DNA of 64,000 nt from positions 35,672,163-35,736,162 of the forward strand of contig OY755240.1 of assembly GCA_963576725.1 (NCBI GenBank), in the 5' to 3' direction. How positions within the stretch are numbered: position 1 is the first letter of the stretch; each line of letters begins with the position of its first letter. Shown here piece by piece: positions 10,825 to 23,361 of this stretch. The position numbers were made by a program, and so were the translations under genes. A model generated the notes under the pieces. The model was given only the letters and a program-made list of their open reading frames with translations. It ran no database searches and was not told the DNA's origin. The stretch comes from Azorinus chamasolen. Lineage: Eukaryota > Mollusca > Bivalvia > Cardiida > Solecurtidae.

Positions 10825-13800
10825 ACACAAGAGGGCCAGAATGGCCCTGAAGCGCTCACCAGACAATCAGAGGAGAAGATTTTCAAAGTTTTCACTATAT
10901 GTTTCTATAGAAAACTAGCTGGCCCTGGGGCAGGCCAATTTTGACTCCAGGGGCGTAATTTATATAACTTTTGTAGAAGACTTGAACATGATGCTATGAG
11001 CCAAATATTAAAGCTGAGAACCTTTCAGTTTCAGAGAAGATTTTCAAAGTTTTCTCTATATGTTTCTGCTGAAAACAACCCACCCCTGGGGCCGGGCCAA
11101 TTTTGACCCCAGGGCCATAATTCATATAACTTTTGTAGAGGACCTATACATGATGCTATGTGCCAAATATGAAAGCTGAGCGCCTTCCAGTTTCATAGGA
11201 GAAGATTTTCAAAGATTTCACTATTTTTTTCCATTGAAAACTGCCCACCCCTGGGGCGGGGACAATTTTGACCCCAGGGCAATAATTAATATAACTTTTG
11301 TAGAGGACCTGAACATGATGCTCTGTGCCAAATATAAAAGCTGAGCGCCTTCCAGTTTCATAGGAGAAGATTTTCAAAGATTTCACTATTTGTTTCTATT
11401 GAAAACTGTCCATCCCTGGGGCGGGGCCAATTTTGACCCCAGGGGCATAATTTACATAACTTTTGTAGAGAACCTGAACATGATGCTATGTGCCAAATAT
11501 GAAAGCTGAGAAACTTCTGATTTCAAAGGAGAAGATTTTCAAAGGTTTACTATATGTTTCTATTGAAAACTTCCCACCCCTGGGGCGGCCCCAATTTTGA
11601 CCCCAGGGGCATAATTTATATAACTTTTGTAGAGGACCTGAACATGATGATCTCAGCCAAATATGAAAGCTAAGTGCCTTCCAGTTTCAGAGGAGAAGAT
11701 TTTCAAAGATTTCACTATTTGTTTCCATTGAAAACTGCCCACCCCTGGGGCGGGGCTAATTTTAACCCCAGGGCCATAATTTATATAACTTTTGTAGAGG
11801 ACCTGAACATGATGCTATGTGCCAAATATGAAAGCTGAGAACCTTCTAGTTTCAGAGGAGAAGATTTTCAAAGTTTTCTCTATATGTTTCTGCTGAAAAC
11901 AACCCACCCCTGGGGCGGGGCCAATTTTGACCCCAGGGCCATAATTCATATAACTTTTGTAGAGGACCTATACATGATGCTATGTGCCAAATATGAAAGC
12001 TGAGAACTTTCCAGATTCAGAGAAGAAGATTTTCAAAGTTTTCACTATTTGTTTCCATTGAAAACTGCCCACCCCTGGGGCGGGGACAATTTTGACACCA
12101 GGGCAATAATTAATATAACTTTTGTAGAGGACCTGAACATGATGCTCTGTGCCAAATATAAAAGCTGAACACCTTCCAGTTTCATAGGAGAAGATTTTCA
12201 AAGATTTCACTATTTGTTTCTATTGAAAACTGCCCATCCCTGGGGCGGGGCCAATTTTGACCCCAGGGGCATAATTTATATAACTTTTGTAGAGGACCTG
12301 AACATGATGCTATGTGCCAAATATGAAAGCTGAGAAACTTCTGATTTCAAAGGAGAAGATTTTCAAAGGTTTAATATATGTTTCTATTGAAAACTTCCCA
12401 CCCCTGGGGCGGCCCCAATTTTGACCCCAGGGGCATAATTTATATAACTTTTGTAGAGGATCTGAACATGATGATCTCAGCCAAATATGAAAGCTAAGCG
12501 CCTTCCAGTTTCAGAGGAGAAGATTTTCAAAGATTTCACTATTTGTTTCCATTGAAAACTGCCCACCCCTGGGGCGGGGCTAATTTTAACCCCAGGGCCA
12601 TAATTTATATAACTTTTGTAGAGGACCTGAACATGATGCTATGTGCCAAATATGAAAGCTGAGAACCTTCTAGTTTCAGAGGAGAAGATTTTCAAAGTTT
12701 TCTCTATATGTTTCTGCTGAAAACAACCCACCCCTGGGGCGGGGCCAATTTTGACCCCAGGGCCATAATTCATATAACTTTTGTAGAGGACCTATACATG
12801 ATGCTATGTGCCAAATATGAAAGCTGAGCGCCTTCCAGTTTCATAGGAGAAGATTTTCAAAGATTTCACTATTTTTTTCCATTGAAAACTGCCCACCCCT
12901 GGGGCGGGGACAATTTTGACCCCAGGGCAATAATTAATATAACTTTTGTAGAGGACCTGAACATGATGCTCTGTGCCAAATATAAAAGCTGAGCGCCTTC
13001 CAGTTTCATAGGAGAAGATTTTCAAAGATTTCACTATTTGTTTCTATTGAAAACTGTCCATCCCTGGGGCGGGGCCAATTTTGACCCCAGGGGCATAATT
13101 TACATAACTTTTGTAGAGAACCTGAACATGATGCTATGTGCCAAATATGAAAGCTGAGAAACTTCTGATTTCAAAGGAGAAGATTTTCAAAGGTTTACTA
13201 TATGTTTCTATTGAAAACTTCCCACCCCTGGGGCGGCCCCAATTTTGACCCCAGGGGCATAATTTATATAACTTTTGTAGAGGACCTGAACATGATGATC
13301 TCAGCCAAATATGAAAGCTAAGTGCCTTCCAGTTTCAGAGGAGAAGATTTTCAAAGATTTCACTATTTGTTTCCATTGAAAACTGCCCACCCCTGGGGCG
13401 GGGCTAATTTTAACCCCAGGGCCATAATTTATATAACTTTTGTAGAGGACCTGAACATGATGCTATGTGCCAAATATGAAAGCTGAGAACCTTCTAGTTT
13501 CAGAGGAGAAGATTTTCAAAGTTTTCTCTATATGTTTCTGCTGAAAACAACCCACCCCTGGGGCGGGGCCAATTTTGACCCCAGGGCCATAATTCATATA
13601 ACTTTTGTAGAGGACCTATACATGATGCTATGTGCCAAATATGAAAGCTGAGAACTTTCCAGATTCAGAGAAGAAGATTTTCAAAGTTTTCACTATTTGT
13701 TTCCATTGAAAACTGCCCACCCCTGGGGTGGGGACAATTTTGACACCAGGGCAATAATTAATATAACTTTTGTAGAGGACCTGAACATGATGCTCTGTGC

Positions 13801-16800
13801 CAAATATAAAAGCTGAGCACCTTCCAGTTTCATAGGAGAAGATTTTCAAAGATTTCACTATTTGTTTCTATTGAAAACTGCCCATCCCTGGGGCGGGGCC
13901 AATTTTGACCCCAGGGGCATAATTTATATAACTTTTGTAGAGGACCTGAACATGATGCTATGTGCCAAATATGAAAGCTGAGAAACTTCTGATTTCAAAG
14001 GAGAAGATTTTCAAAGGTTTACTATATGTTTCTATTGAAAACTTCCCACCCCTGGGGCGGCCCCAATTTTGACCCCAGGGGCATAATTTATATAACTTTT
14101 GTAGAGGACCTGAACATGATGATCTCAGCCAAATATGAAAGCTAAGCGCCTTCCAGTTTCAGAGGAGAAGATTTTCAAAGATTTCACTATTTGTTTCCAT
14201 TGAAAACTGCCCACCCCTGGGGCGGGGCTAATTTTAACCCCAGGGCCATAATTTATATAACTTTTGTAGAGGACCTGAACATGATGCTATGTGCCAAATA
14301 TGAAAGCTGAGAACCTTCTAGTTTCAGAGGAGAAGATTTTCAAAGTTTTCTCTATATGTTTCTGCTGAAAACAACCCACCCCTGGGGCGGGGCCAATTTT
14401 GACCCCAGGGCCATAATTTATATAACTTTTGTAGAGGACCTATACATGATGCTATGTGCCAAATATGAAAGCTGAGCGCCTTCCAGTTTCATAGGAGAAG
14501 ATTTTCAAAGATTTCACTATTTTTTTCCATTGAAAACTGCCCACCCCTGGGGCGGGGACAATTTTGACCCCAGGGCAATAATTAATATAACTTTTGTAGA
14601 GGACCTGAACATGATGCTCTGTGCCAAATATAAAAGCTGAGCGCCTTCCAGTTTCATAGGAGAAGATTTTCAAAGATTTCACTATTTGTTTCTATTGAAA
14701 ACTGTCCATCCCTGGGGCGGGGCCAATTTTGACCCCAGGGGCATAATTTACATAACTTTTGTAGAGAACCTGAACATGATGCTATGTGCCAAATATGAAA
14801 GCTGAGAAACTTCTGATTTCAAAGGAGAAGATTTTCAAAGGTTTACTATATGTTTCTATTGAAAACTTCCCACCCCTGGGGCGGCCCCAATTTTGACCCC
14901 AGGGGCATAATTTATATAACTTTTGTAGAGGACCTGAACATGATGATCTCAGCCAAATATGAAAGCTAAGTGCCTTCCAGTTTCAGAGGAGAAGATTTTC
15001 AAAGATTTCACTATTTGTTTCCATTGAAAACTGCCCACCCCTGGGGCGGGGCTAATTTTAACCCCAGGGCCATAATTTATATAACTTTTGTAGAGGACCT
15101 GAACATGATGCTATGTGCCAAATATGAAAGCTGAGAACCTTCTAGTTTCAGAGGAGAAGATTTTCAAAGTTTTCTCTATATGTTTCTGCTGAAAACAACC
15201 CACCCCTGGGGCGGGGCCAATTTTGACCCCAGGGCCATAATTCATATAACTTTTGTAGAGGACCTATACATGATGCTATGTGCCAAATATGAAAGCTGAG
15301 AACTTTCCAGATTCAGAGAAGAAGATTTTCAAAGTTTTCACTATTTGTTTCCATTGAAAACTGCCCACCCCTGGGGCGGGGACAATTTTGACACCAGGGC
15401 AATAATTAATATAACTTTTGTAGAGGACCTGAACATGATGCTCTGTGCCAAATATAAAAGCTGAGCACCTTCCAGTTTCATAGGAGAAGATTTTCAAAGA
15501 TTTCACTATTTGTTTCTATTGAAAACTGCCCATCCCTGGGGCGGGGCCAATTTTGACCCCAGGGGCATAATTTATATAACTTTTGTAGAGGACCTGAACA
15601 TGATGCTATGTGCCAAATATGAAAGCTGAGAAACTTCTGATTTCAAAGGAGAAGATTTTCAAAGGTTTACTATATGTTTCTATTGAAAACTTCCCACCCC
15701 TGGGGCGGCCCCAATTTTGACCCCAGGGGCATAATTTATATAACTTTTGTAGAGGACCTGAACATGATGATCTCAGCCAAATATGAAAGCTAAGCGCCTT
15801 CCAGTTTCAGAGGAGAAGATTTTCAAAGATTTCACTATTTGTTTCCATTGAAAACTGCCCACCCCTGGGGCGGGGCTAATTTTAACCCCAGGGCCATAAT
15901 TTATATAACTTTTGTAGAGGACCTGAACATGATGCTATGTGCCAAATATGAAAGCTGAGAACCTTCTAGTTTCAGAGGAGAAGATTTTCAAAGTTTTCTC
16001 TATATGTTTCTGCTGAAAACAACCCACCCCTGGGGCGGGGCCAATTTTGACCCCAGGGCCATAATTCATATAACTTTTGTAGAGGACCTATACATGATGC
16101 TATGTGCCAAATATGAAAGCTGAGAACTTTCCAGATTCAGAGAAGAAGATTTTCAAAGTTTTCACTATTTGTTTCCATTGAAAACTGCCCACCCCTGGGG
16201 CGGGGACAATTTTGACACCAGGGCAATAATTAATATAACTTTTGTAGAGGACCTGAACATGATGCTCTGTGCCAAATATAAAAGCTGAGCACCTTCCAGT
16301 TTCATAGGAGAAGATTTTCAAAGATTTCACTATTTGTTTCTATTGAAAACTGCCCATCCCTGGGGCGGGGCCAATTTTGACCCCAGGGGCATAATTTATA
16401 TAACTTTTGTAGAGGACCTGAACATGATGCTATGTGCCAAATATGAAAGCTGAGAAACTTCTGATTTCAAAGGAGAAGATTTTCAAAGGTTTACTATATG
16501 TTTCTATTGAAAACTTCCCACCCCTGGGGCGGCCCCAATTTTGACCCCAGGGGCATAATTTATATAACTTTTGTAGAGGACCTGAACATGATGATCTCAG
16601 CCAAATATGAAAGCTAAGCGCCTTCCAGTTTCAGAGGAGAAGATTTTCAAAGATTTCACTATTTGTTTCCATTGAAAACTGCCCACCCCTGGGGCGGGGC
16701 TAATTTTAACCCCAGGGCCATAATTTATATAACTTTTGTAGAGGACCTGAACATGATGCTATGTGCCAAATATGAAAGCTGAGAACCTTCTAGTTTCAGA

Positions 16801-17253
16801 GGAGAAGATTTTCAAATTTTCACTATATATTTCTATTGGAAACTGCCCACCCCTGGGGCGGGGCCAATTTTGACCCCAGGGCCTTAATTTATATAACTTG
16901 TGTAGAGGACCTGAATATGATGCTATGTGCCAAATATGAAAGATGAGAGCCTTCTGGTTTCAGAGGAGAAGATTTTCAAAGTTTTACTATATATTTCTAT
17001 TGAAAACTTCCCACCCCTGGGGCGGGGCCAATTTTGACCCCAGGGGCATAATTTATATAACTTTTGTAGAGGACCTATAGGTGATGCTATGTACCAAAGA
17101 TGAAAGCTGAGAGCCCTGTAGATTCAGAGGAGAAGATGTTTAAAGGTTCAAATTGTTGACGCCCGACGACGGACGACGGACGCCGACGGACGACGGACAT
17201 CTGGCGATCACAAAAGCTCACCCTGAGCACTTTGTGCTCTGGTGAGCTAAAAA
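10825..17253 (+). mobile_element. HLE-A copy 3, expanded by satellite array
   Basis: Complete ends: ACACAAGAGGGCCAGAATGG with CGCTCACC at the 5' side; at the 3' side a GACGACGGACG tract (17157-17200), hairpin arms GCTCACC/GGTGAGC and GAGCAC/GTGCTC, then TAAAAA. The interior holds nearly 40 units of about 165 bp, most of them in a higher-order array (11131-16898). Repeated 76-codon open frames on the minus strand are array artefacts. It is 2.6 to 4.4 times as long as the other copies in the window. Confidence 0.85.
11131..16898. repeat. Higher-order satellite: 824-bp unit, 1648-bp dimer
   Basis: Five distinct 165-bp monomers form an 824-bp unit repeated seven times; the phrase GACCTATACATGATGC recurs at exact 824-bp steps from 11142. 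Two versions alternate as A-B-A-B-A-B-B. A carries GAGCGCCTTCCAGTTTCATA, TTTACATAAC and GCTAAGTGCC. B carries GAGAACTTTCCAGATTCAGA, TTTATATAAC and GCTAAGCGCC at the same places. Same-type copies are nearly identical, so amplification is recent. Copy number could be affected by assembly. Confidence 0.9.
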
Positions 17254-17560
17254 CACAATCCGCACAACTTTAGGTATATATATCAATCAATTCAATCAAT
17301 TTTATTGCATTAAACATAATACAATGTTTATAGCAACTATTGTCAATTACAGATGGATATTCACAGAAATAAGGAACTTTTAAAGTACAAAATGAGAAAT
17401 TACCATTATTAACGTTGTTTAAACACCCAATATGCCCTGTGGAACCATATATTGACGATTAACTTATAAGTGAGTTTAAACGCGTTTACAAACGCGTTTG
17501 TAAGTGAATATACTAAACGGGTTTTAAACGGGTTTAAAATGCGTTTGAAACGCACTAAGT
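17254..17560. other. Right interior of the 10.7-kb insertion
   Basis: AT-rich, with CAATCAATTCAATCAATTTT at about 17283. From 17471 it becomes a subterminal block of AAACGCGTTT, AAACGGG and GCGTTTGAAACGC motifs leading into the right inverted end. No gene seen. Confidence 0.5.
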
Positions 17561-17589
17561 GGGAAAGAATAACAGTTTCTCCACTGTAA

Positions 17590-18018
17590 CTTAAAATTAG
17601 AGAAACTTTGTGCTGCATGTATCTCTGAAACCAGTAGGGCTAGAGTCACCAAACTTCACAAGAATGTTCACCAGCATGAGTAGTTGTGCATCTGGGTTTT
17701 TTAATTGTCTCCCCCTGATAACTTTGGAGTTACTGCCCCTTATGACTTCAAATAAGAGAAACTTTACTTTGTGTCACATGTATCTCTGAAACCACTAGTA
17801 CTAGAGTCACCAAACTTCACAAGAATGTTGACTAGCATGTGTTTTTGTGTACCTGGGGCTTTTGAATTGTCTCCCCTGACAATGTTGGAGTTATAGCCCC
17901 TGATGACTTAAAAATTAGACCCTGATAAGTTTGGGAGTTACAGACATTACACTTGTGTATTGGAAAGAGGATTGGAGGGGGAGACATCTGTTTTTGTGAC
18001 AAAAACAAACCTCTAGTT
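17590..18018 (-). mobile_element. HLE-C copy 1, 5' part (minus strand)
   Basis: Continues the element broken at 6892. It ends on plus with ACAAAAACAAACCTCTAGT, the reverse complement of the family 5' end ACTAGAGG-TTTGTTTTTG-tca-CAAAAACA. Host HLE-A sequence TTATATAACTTTTG follows directly. Confidence 0.75.
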
Positions 18019-18230
18019 TATATAACTTTTGTACAGGACCAACAGATGATGCTATGTGCCAAAGATGAAAGCTAACAACCCTGTAGATTTAGAGGAGAAG
18101 ATTTTTAAAGGTTCAAATTGTTGACGACTCATGATGCAAGAAGGACGACGCACAGGTGGACTACAGAGTGGACATCAGGCGATCACTAAAGCTCACACCC
18201 TAAGCACTTTGTGATCTGTTGAGTTAAAAA
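18019..18230 (+). mobile_element. HLE-A copy 2, 3' end
   Basis: Resumes the outer HLE-A: TTTTGTACAGGACCAACAGA, a degenerate GACGACTCATGATGC tract, decayed hairpin arms (AAAGCTCACACCCTAAG / TGATCTGTTGAG), and GAGTTAAAAA. The hairpin mismatches show this is an old copy. Confidence 0.65.
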
Positions 18231-18759
18231 TCAAGGGCACATAACACTAATCTTACTAGTCTGAGATTGCTCATAACCAAACCTGGATGCAATCTGATGG
18301 CCATATATAAGAATCAAGTTTTATTGAGCTTGATAATGACAACTGATATAGTGATAGTCTCCACTTGCAACATGTTTTAAAAATGCCTAACAATTACATA
18401 AATCATATGTTTATATGCTGAAAAGAAGTATATCGCAAGAAAACCAGTCACTGAAGAAGACAAAACCTTCACATGTTTGATCAATGCAATAGTATTTATT
18501 TGGCTTGTATTTTAGTTTCGTTAACTGTTCGACCAAGACTGATAATATTTTGTTGTAGAACAAAAATGGTAAGCATCGATGAAAACGGTATATATTGTAT
18601 CACAGGGGCATTTTACAATATAAGTTATAATTGACAATCTTCATAATAATGATTGAGCATAACAAATACCAAGTTTTATGATATTATCGAAAATATGCAT
18701 TCATTGAAGGGACTTCCTCTTTAAGTGTTAGCACATTGAAAAGTAACAGAGTGCAACAT

Positions 18760-19750
18760 CTCATCATGTGGAATGAGTATGCAAGGTTGATGTCCCATGG
18801 GTTGTTCTGTACCGTGTTCACAAGAGATTTACAAGATCTATGTCTTGATCTTGACAGATAATCCTGAAAAGCATCTCTTCATAAAACCAGACAGTTGTTT
18901 CTGTTTTCCATGGTTTATTATGTATCGTGTTCATAAGGTAGTTTTAAGATTTGCCTCCTGTGACCTTGAATTTTGAAATTTGACCTTAAAAATGAAAAGG
19001 ACCAATAATATATCTTCATTTGCAACAAACATGCAATTTAGTTTGATGACACTACATTGTATGTGGTATAATTTGTTCAGTGCAGTTTCACAAGGTTCTA
19101 ATGGACAGACAACCTAAAAGATAGAAACACGGAACTTCATTGTGAAGGGATTGTAAATGACCTTCAACTGCACTGCAAACAATCCCTTCAATCAATGCAA
19201 TACCAAGCTAAAAGATTGTCTCCATATCTGTATAAAACAAATTTGGTCACAATGTGCCAATTCTTAGAACTACAGTTACTGAATGAAATTAGATTTTCTA
19301 TTTTCAGTGACAATGACCTTGACTGCTGAACTCTGGGGGTATTAAATATAAGCTTTGTCTCTATTCAAGCTTTTTGTACAAAATATTTTGTTATAATAAA
19401 TTCTGCAAATAACTAAAGCTATATTGAATTAACACAATATTTCTATTTTAGTAAAAGTGTCCTTGACCCAATACCATTGAAATGCAAACACAAGTTCCAG
19501 ACAAGTTAGAATTTAGTTACAAGATGTCCTTGACTTTTGAATCCAGAGACAAAAAATGCTGACAAAGGAAATGGGTCTAATATCTGTACTTCAGATTCAG
19601 CTACCTGAACACTAATGTTAGTCTCAATGTCTTTCCTAAGTTAATGAAACAATGACCTTGAACAAATAAAGATCCCCCAGGTGCAATCTCAGGACCAACT
19701 AAGGATCATTCTTGTGAAGATTCAGCAGTTTAGGAGGAGATGAGGTTTAC
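18760..19750. repeat. Degenerate repeat with recurring TGACCTTGA-like words
   Basis: Loose units at about 18950, 19155, 19315, 19460, 19525 and 19655 contain TGACCTTGA or TCCTTGA and CACAAGGT/CTCAATGTC-like phrases. This looks like a very old pearl-type array. 18231-18760 shows nothing beyond AT-rich unique sequence. No gene recognised. Confidence 0.35.
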
Positions 19751-19762
19751 TCCATAAATACA

Positions 19763-19862
19763 CTTTTTTATGCCTCCGCAAACAAAGTAGACCCAGATAA
19801 GATGGCTCCTATAGGAGCCATCTGATCAAGATCTGCTCTGTTTGCTTATAATATAGATATGA
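19763..19862. mobile_element. TTAACCC hairpin MITE, core
   Basis: Contains CAAACAAAGTAGACCCAGAT, AGATGGCTCCTATAGGAGCC and ATCTGCTCTGTTTGC. The centre GGCTCCTATAGGAGCC is a perfect palindrome. Confidence 0.7.
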
Positions 19863-20049
19863 TTCTACAGTTTCCATCATGGCCAAAAGTTCATGTGCCA
19901 ATGTTGAAATTCATCTAATTGATATTCATGATGTCATTAATTTTTACATGAAGAAATTGTTGATGAATGCAGCTGCAGTAAGACAGAATTCCAAAATATT
20001 CCTGGGAAGCATGCCAATCGGCATCCCTTGTGTGCCTACCCCAGCGAAA

Positions 20050-20400
20050 AAATATTCATAATATTATGAATTTTTTAAACTTTAAAGAATTATTCATGAA
20101 ATATTCTTCATCAATGATGTAATCTACTTCATGAAGAAAACTTCACGAAGTATGATTAGATCCTCTTCATGAAGATATTATGAAGTAATGATAGATTTGC
20201 AAAATCCTTAAAAACCTCATGATAAATGCAAAAGATATATGAAGAATTTTTAATGAAGACCTTAATTGAGAAAAATGCATAAAAAATTAATTAAATGTTT
20301 TATGAATAATTCACTGAATTTTTATCATAACTTACTTCATAAAAAAATCTTTACTGGTGCCATTATGAAACAGTCAAGATTTTTTCATGAATCCCCTGTC
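20050..20400. repeat. AT-rich stretch of TTCATGAA palindromes
   Basis: Repeated TTCATGAAG, TTCATGAAA and CTTCACGAAG words. Related to the longer region at 24300-25350. Non-coding; probably a decayed fold-back element. Confidence 0.5.
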
Positions 20401-20436
20401 CATACCCTGCATTTATGACCACTGCCATATGATGCA

Positions 20437-20711
20437 TTAACACTTTCCCTCAGGAACATTTAGAAAGAGATAATTAATGAAATCATGAATATTTATTAGC
20501 TGGGTTTTCATAAAGATATATGAACACATTTTAGGCCATGGCAGAAACTAGGATCTACATTACTGTATTTCAAAAGCAAACAGAGTAGACTGGATCCCAG
20601 TTAGACAGCACCTACTAGAGTTGTAAGACCTGGGTGACTGGGTCTACTCTGTTTGCAAAGGCATAATAAAGCTTTAAGGTGCATTTTCCCTTTATGTATG
20701 GGAAAGAGTAA
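20437..20711. mobile_element. TTAACCC hairpin MITE, complete copy
   Basis: Ends TTAACACTTTCCC and GGGAAAGAGTAA. The core is CAAACAGAGTAGACTGGATC ... GGGTCTACTCTGTTTGC. Confidence 0.7.
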
Positions 20712-21306
20712 GCATATACAGTCAAACCCAGAAAGTTTGAACACAAAATCAGGTATCATTATTGGCCTCTAAATTAGGTGGCAGCTAAATGCAGGATGAA
20801 AGTCATGCAGCAAGCTTTTTGGAGCTTTCTGTCTGACTTTCACCCTGCAGTAAGCAGATACCTAAATCTTCAATTCTTCATTACTAACACTTCAAACTAT
20901 TCAGTGTTTACTGTGCATTGTATGGATTCTGATGATGGTTTCCAATGATCTGTTTGATCAGTATATAATTTTACTATTCCTATAATGATTTCAGAACATC
21001 AAACAATAAAACAATGTCTCACTCCTTTTTTCTTCAGTGTATATTTTTTTATCACTGTGGCCAAACAGACTGTGGGTTGTCAATACTTAACAGATTGGTC
21101 AAACTTTCACAAGAAAAACTTTCTGCAACAGCATTTCCACAGACATAAGAGAAATGGGTTTGTCTCTTTTGTTAGAAAAAAGACCATGATGTCCACCATT
21201 CTCCTGCATGTGTAAAACTATAATGTTTCTTATAGCCTTTAACAAACTATTAAAAAGAAGCGTCATCAAGCATATTGTACACAAAATACTATATGGCAAC
21301 TATCAG

Positions 21307-21449
21307 GGTTGCCATGCGTCAGGGAAGTCAGGGAAATTTTTTAACACTGAACTATCTTCTCTTCATCTTCGGACTTCCACGACATCATGTACATCTTCTT
21401 GTCAGCACTTCACATGTTTCATGACAATGTTCTTTGGAAATGGTCCTAT
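21307..21449 (-). ncRNA. Possible spliced exon, minus strand
   Basis: On the minus strand TTTCTTTCAG|GATAGG at 21449 is a good 3' splice site. It is followed by a non-repetitive stretch, then by TTTCCCTGACTTCCCTGACG at about 21320-21340, which resembles a dispersed-repeat fragment. All frames carry stops, so if transcribed it is a non-coding or 3' UTR exon. The only support is the splice signal and its position downstream of the candidate 5' exon at 22577-22840. Nothing recognised elsewhere in 20712-22500. Confidence 0.2.
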
Positions 21450-22576
21450 CCTGAAAGAAAGAATTATTTTTATTGATTTAATATTCCAATTGTCTTGTTT
21501 AAATATATAAAAGTATAACCAATTCGGACAGGTAATTCTTATAATTTATTTCTGCGACTTGACACATTCAATTTTCTTTTAAACAGTTCTTATACAACCA
21601 TCTATGTCTGTCACAGGTAAATGCATTGAAAGTAATTGTATACATGTAGGCTTCTTTTTTACTATATAATATGCTCTACTTATATAGGTATAGCCAATTC
21701 TGGCATATATATTTATCAAATTTGATGTCAAACACATCATTTCTGTGAAAAGAAGTTCTTAAAATCAGTCCAAACAAATTCAAAGTACAGTCAAGTGAAC
21801 AGTTAGTATGGCATGAAATGAGGGGAAATATTTGGGTATGAAACCTTTACATAACTGCTATTCATTAATGATTATATGTGAATTTTCAGTAGTTTCACTG
21901 TCCTTAATTAATGCCTTTGAAATTTGCAGTGTATGAAATTAACTTGACCATCACTGGCCAGTTGAATCAGTAACTTTTCAAATATCACTGGCCAAAACAA
22001 AAATGGCCCAAAAAGGCACTGTAAATAGTGACATTTTACACATTGGCTCAAACTTCCAGATTGTATAGAGGATTTTTTGAAAATAAAAATTAATTGGTTG
22101 CAATGCAAATTCCCTCATCATTTTCTTCATATTTTATAATAAATTATAAGTCAAACAATTGCAATAATTTACACATCGATTTGCTTAATTTTCAAGTTTT
22201 ATACTGTCCAAAATCGTAGCATGAAAGCGTGAATATTGATTTCTGATTCTATCGAAAAACTTCATAATGTGAATTGTGCAACGAATGTTTACCACTGAAC
22301 TTTCCAGCATATACAAACCAAATCACTTTTGGATATAACATGTCTGTGTAATTCTTTTTTAAAACACGAATAAAATGCAGAACATTACTTCGTTGTTGCA
22401 AAGAGCAATCACGGACGTGCTTGTTATCCAGGGTTATGTGTTTTCGCGACTTTCTTGTGAGATCGACTTTGGCAGCATATTTCTTGTTATAGCGCATATC
22501 GGACTATTATTTTTAACACCTGAGAGTGAATATGATTTATATACATACATAAATGTTACTTTTGAAAAAAACTTAC

Positions 22577-22840
22577 TCGTCAGTCAATCCAGGGCGAGTG
22601 TGCGGTCCGTAATTTCACAGACTGAACATGGATTTTTCGGCCTCTCGAACCACGTCTTATTTTTCAGCTGCTTTACACTGAACTTTCTTCTTCAAGTAAA
22701 CAATACTCCTTCAAGATTATGTTTATCTATTGTTATTATGTTTGTCCTAAGGTTGGACGGCTCTCAATGTTATCGATGATTCTCCACTTTTGAAACTTTC
22801 TACCAACATCCAGAGTTCGCCATTTCCGGTTGCAGTGTAC
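22577..22840 (-). ncRNA. Candidate 5' exon of a minus-strand transcript
   Basis: Reading leftward, an ETS-like ACCGGAAAT overlaps ATGGCGAAC at 22823, and the stretch ends at a strong splice donor GACGA|GTAAGTTTTT (GT at 22576-22575). The small frame from ATG is 7 codons (MANSGCW) and then stops, so this would be a 5' untranslated exon. A weaker internal donor GTAGAAAG lies at 22803. Evidence is limited to motifs and splice signals. Confidence 0.3.
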
Positions 22841-23230
22841 ACATATGTTTAACATAATTCACAATCGGTCTGCATTCGTAACTACTCGTCTTATTCCGTC
22901 TTGGTTCGGGGTCGCATATGCCTTATGCACACAATACGTATGACGTATACCTGTCGTGTATAACGGAAATTATCGCCCATTCGTCGAATTTGGAAGGTCC
23001 AATTTTAGGGTAATTTTATGTCAGAAGAATTGTGCCAACATAAAAATTATGCAGGAAATGAAATGTAACGCATTTCTTTGAACGTTTTTCTGTCTCTCGC
23101 AATCCTTTATTCCAAATACATGTATTCATACCGGCAGATACCGAATCGTATCGGACATTTTCGTCGATCTATGCTTGGCCACATGCTTTCCGCGCATGCG
23201 TACCAAGAGTTCAAAATGGTGGACATTTCT
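22800..23230. promoter_or_regulatory. Candidate divergent TATA-less promoter
   Basis: Contains an ETS-like CGCCATTTCCGGT (22818-22830), a palindromic NRF-1-like CGCGCATGCG (23191-23200) and a YY1-like AAAATGGTGG (about 23213-23222). CpG frequency is locally higher than in the neighbours. Splice donors point both ways: GTAAGT at 22576 on minus and GTAAGT at 23362 on plus. Such site sets are typical of housekeeping-gene promoters. Part of the interval (22872-22905) is also a repeat arm related to the hairpin at 54162. Confidence 0.35.
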
Positions 23231-23361
23231 GAATACCTCGTTTACGGGAGGAAATGAAATTCGTGTCCGTATTTAGGAATTTGGCTTTGGACAGCAACTT
23301 GGTTAACAACAAACCATAGGGAAATTCGCTGGAAGAAAGTACTCGCCAATTATAATTGCTA
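23225..23361 (+). ncRNA. Candidate 5' untranslated exon, plus strand
   Basis: Follows the NRF-1/YY1-like sites and ends at the consensus donor GCTA|GTAAGT (23362). The only ATG frame starting nearby is short (MVDISEYLVYGRK, stop at about 23258). No repeat similarity noticed. Confidence 0.3.

Larger units (their letters stand above)
6893..17589. mobile_element. 10.7-kb insertion with perfect 29-bp inverted ends
   Basis: 6893-6921 begins TTACAGTGGAGAAACTGTTA. The reverse complement of 17561-17589 matches it at all 29 positions. Subterminal regions at both ends are rich in AAACG/GCGTTT motifs, including AAACGCGTTTGTAAG on both sides, as expected of transposase-binding repeats. HLE-C sequence flanks both sides in register: GCCCCTGATATG to the left, CTTAAAATTAGAG to the right. 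No transposase was recognised. The core was probably under 3 kb before HLE-D, HLE-E and HLE-A inserted into it. Superfamily and target duplication are unresolved. Confidence 0.7.

Noticed and set aside
11156..16330. Seven near-identical 76-codon minus-strand frames
   Set aside because: Exact 824-bp spacing and identity to the satellite monomers show they are array artefacts.
22375..22779. 134-codon plus-strand frame
   Set aside because: No recognised domain, composition like surrounding AT-rich DNA, and it overlaps antisense a better-supported candidate 5' exon with a consensus splice donor.
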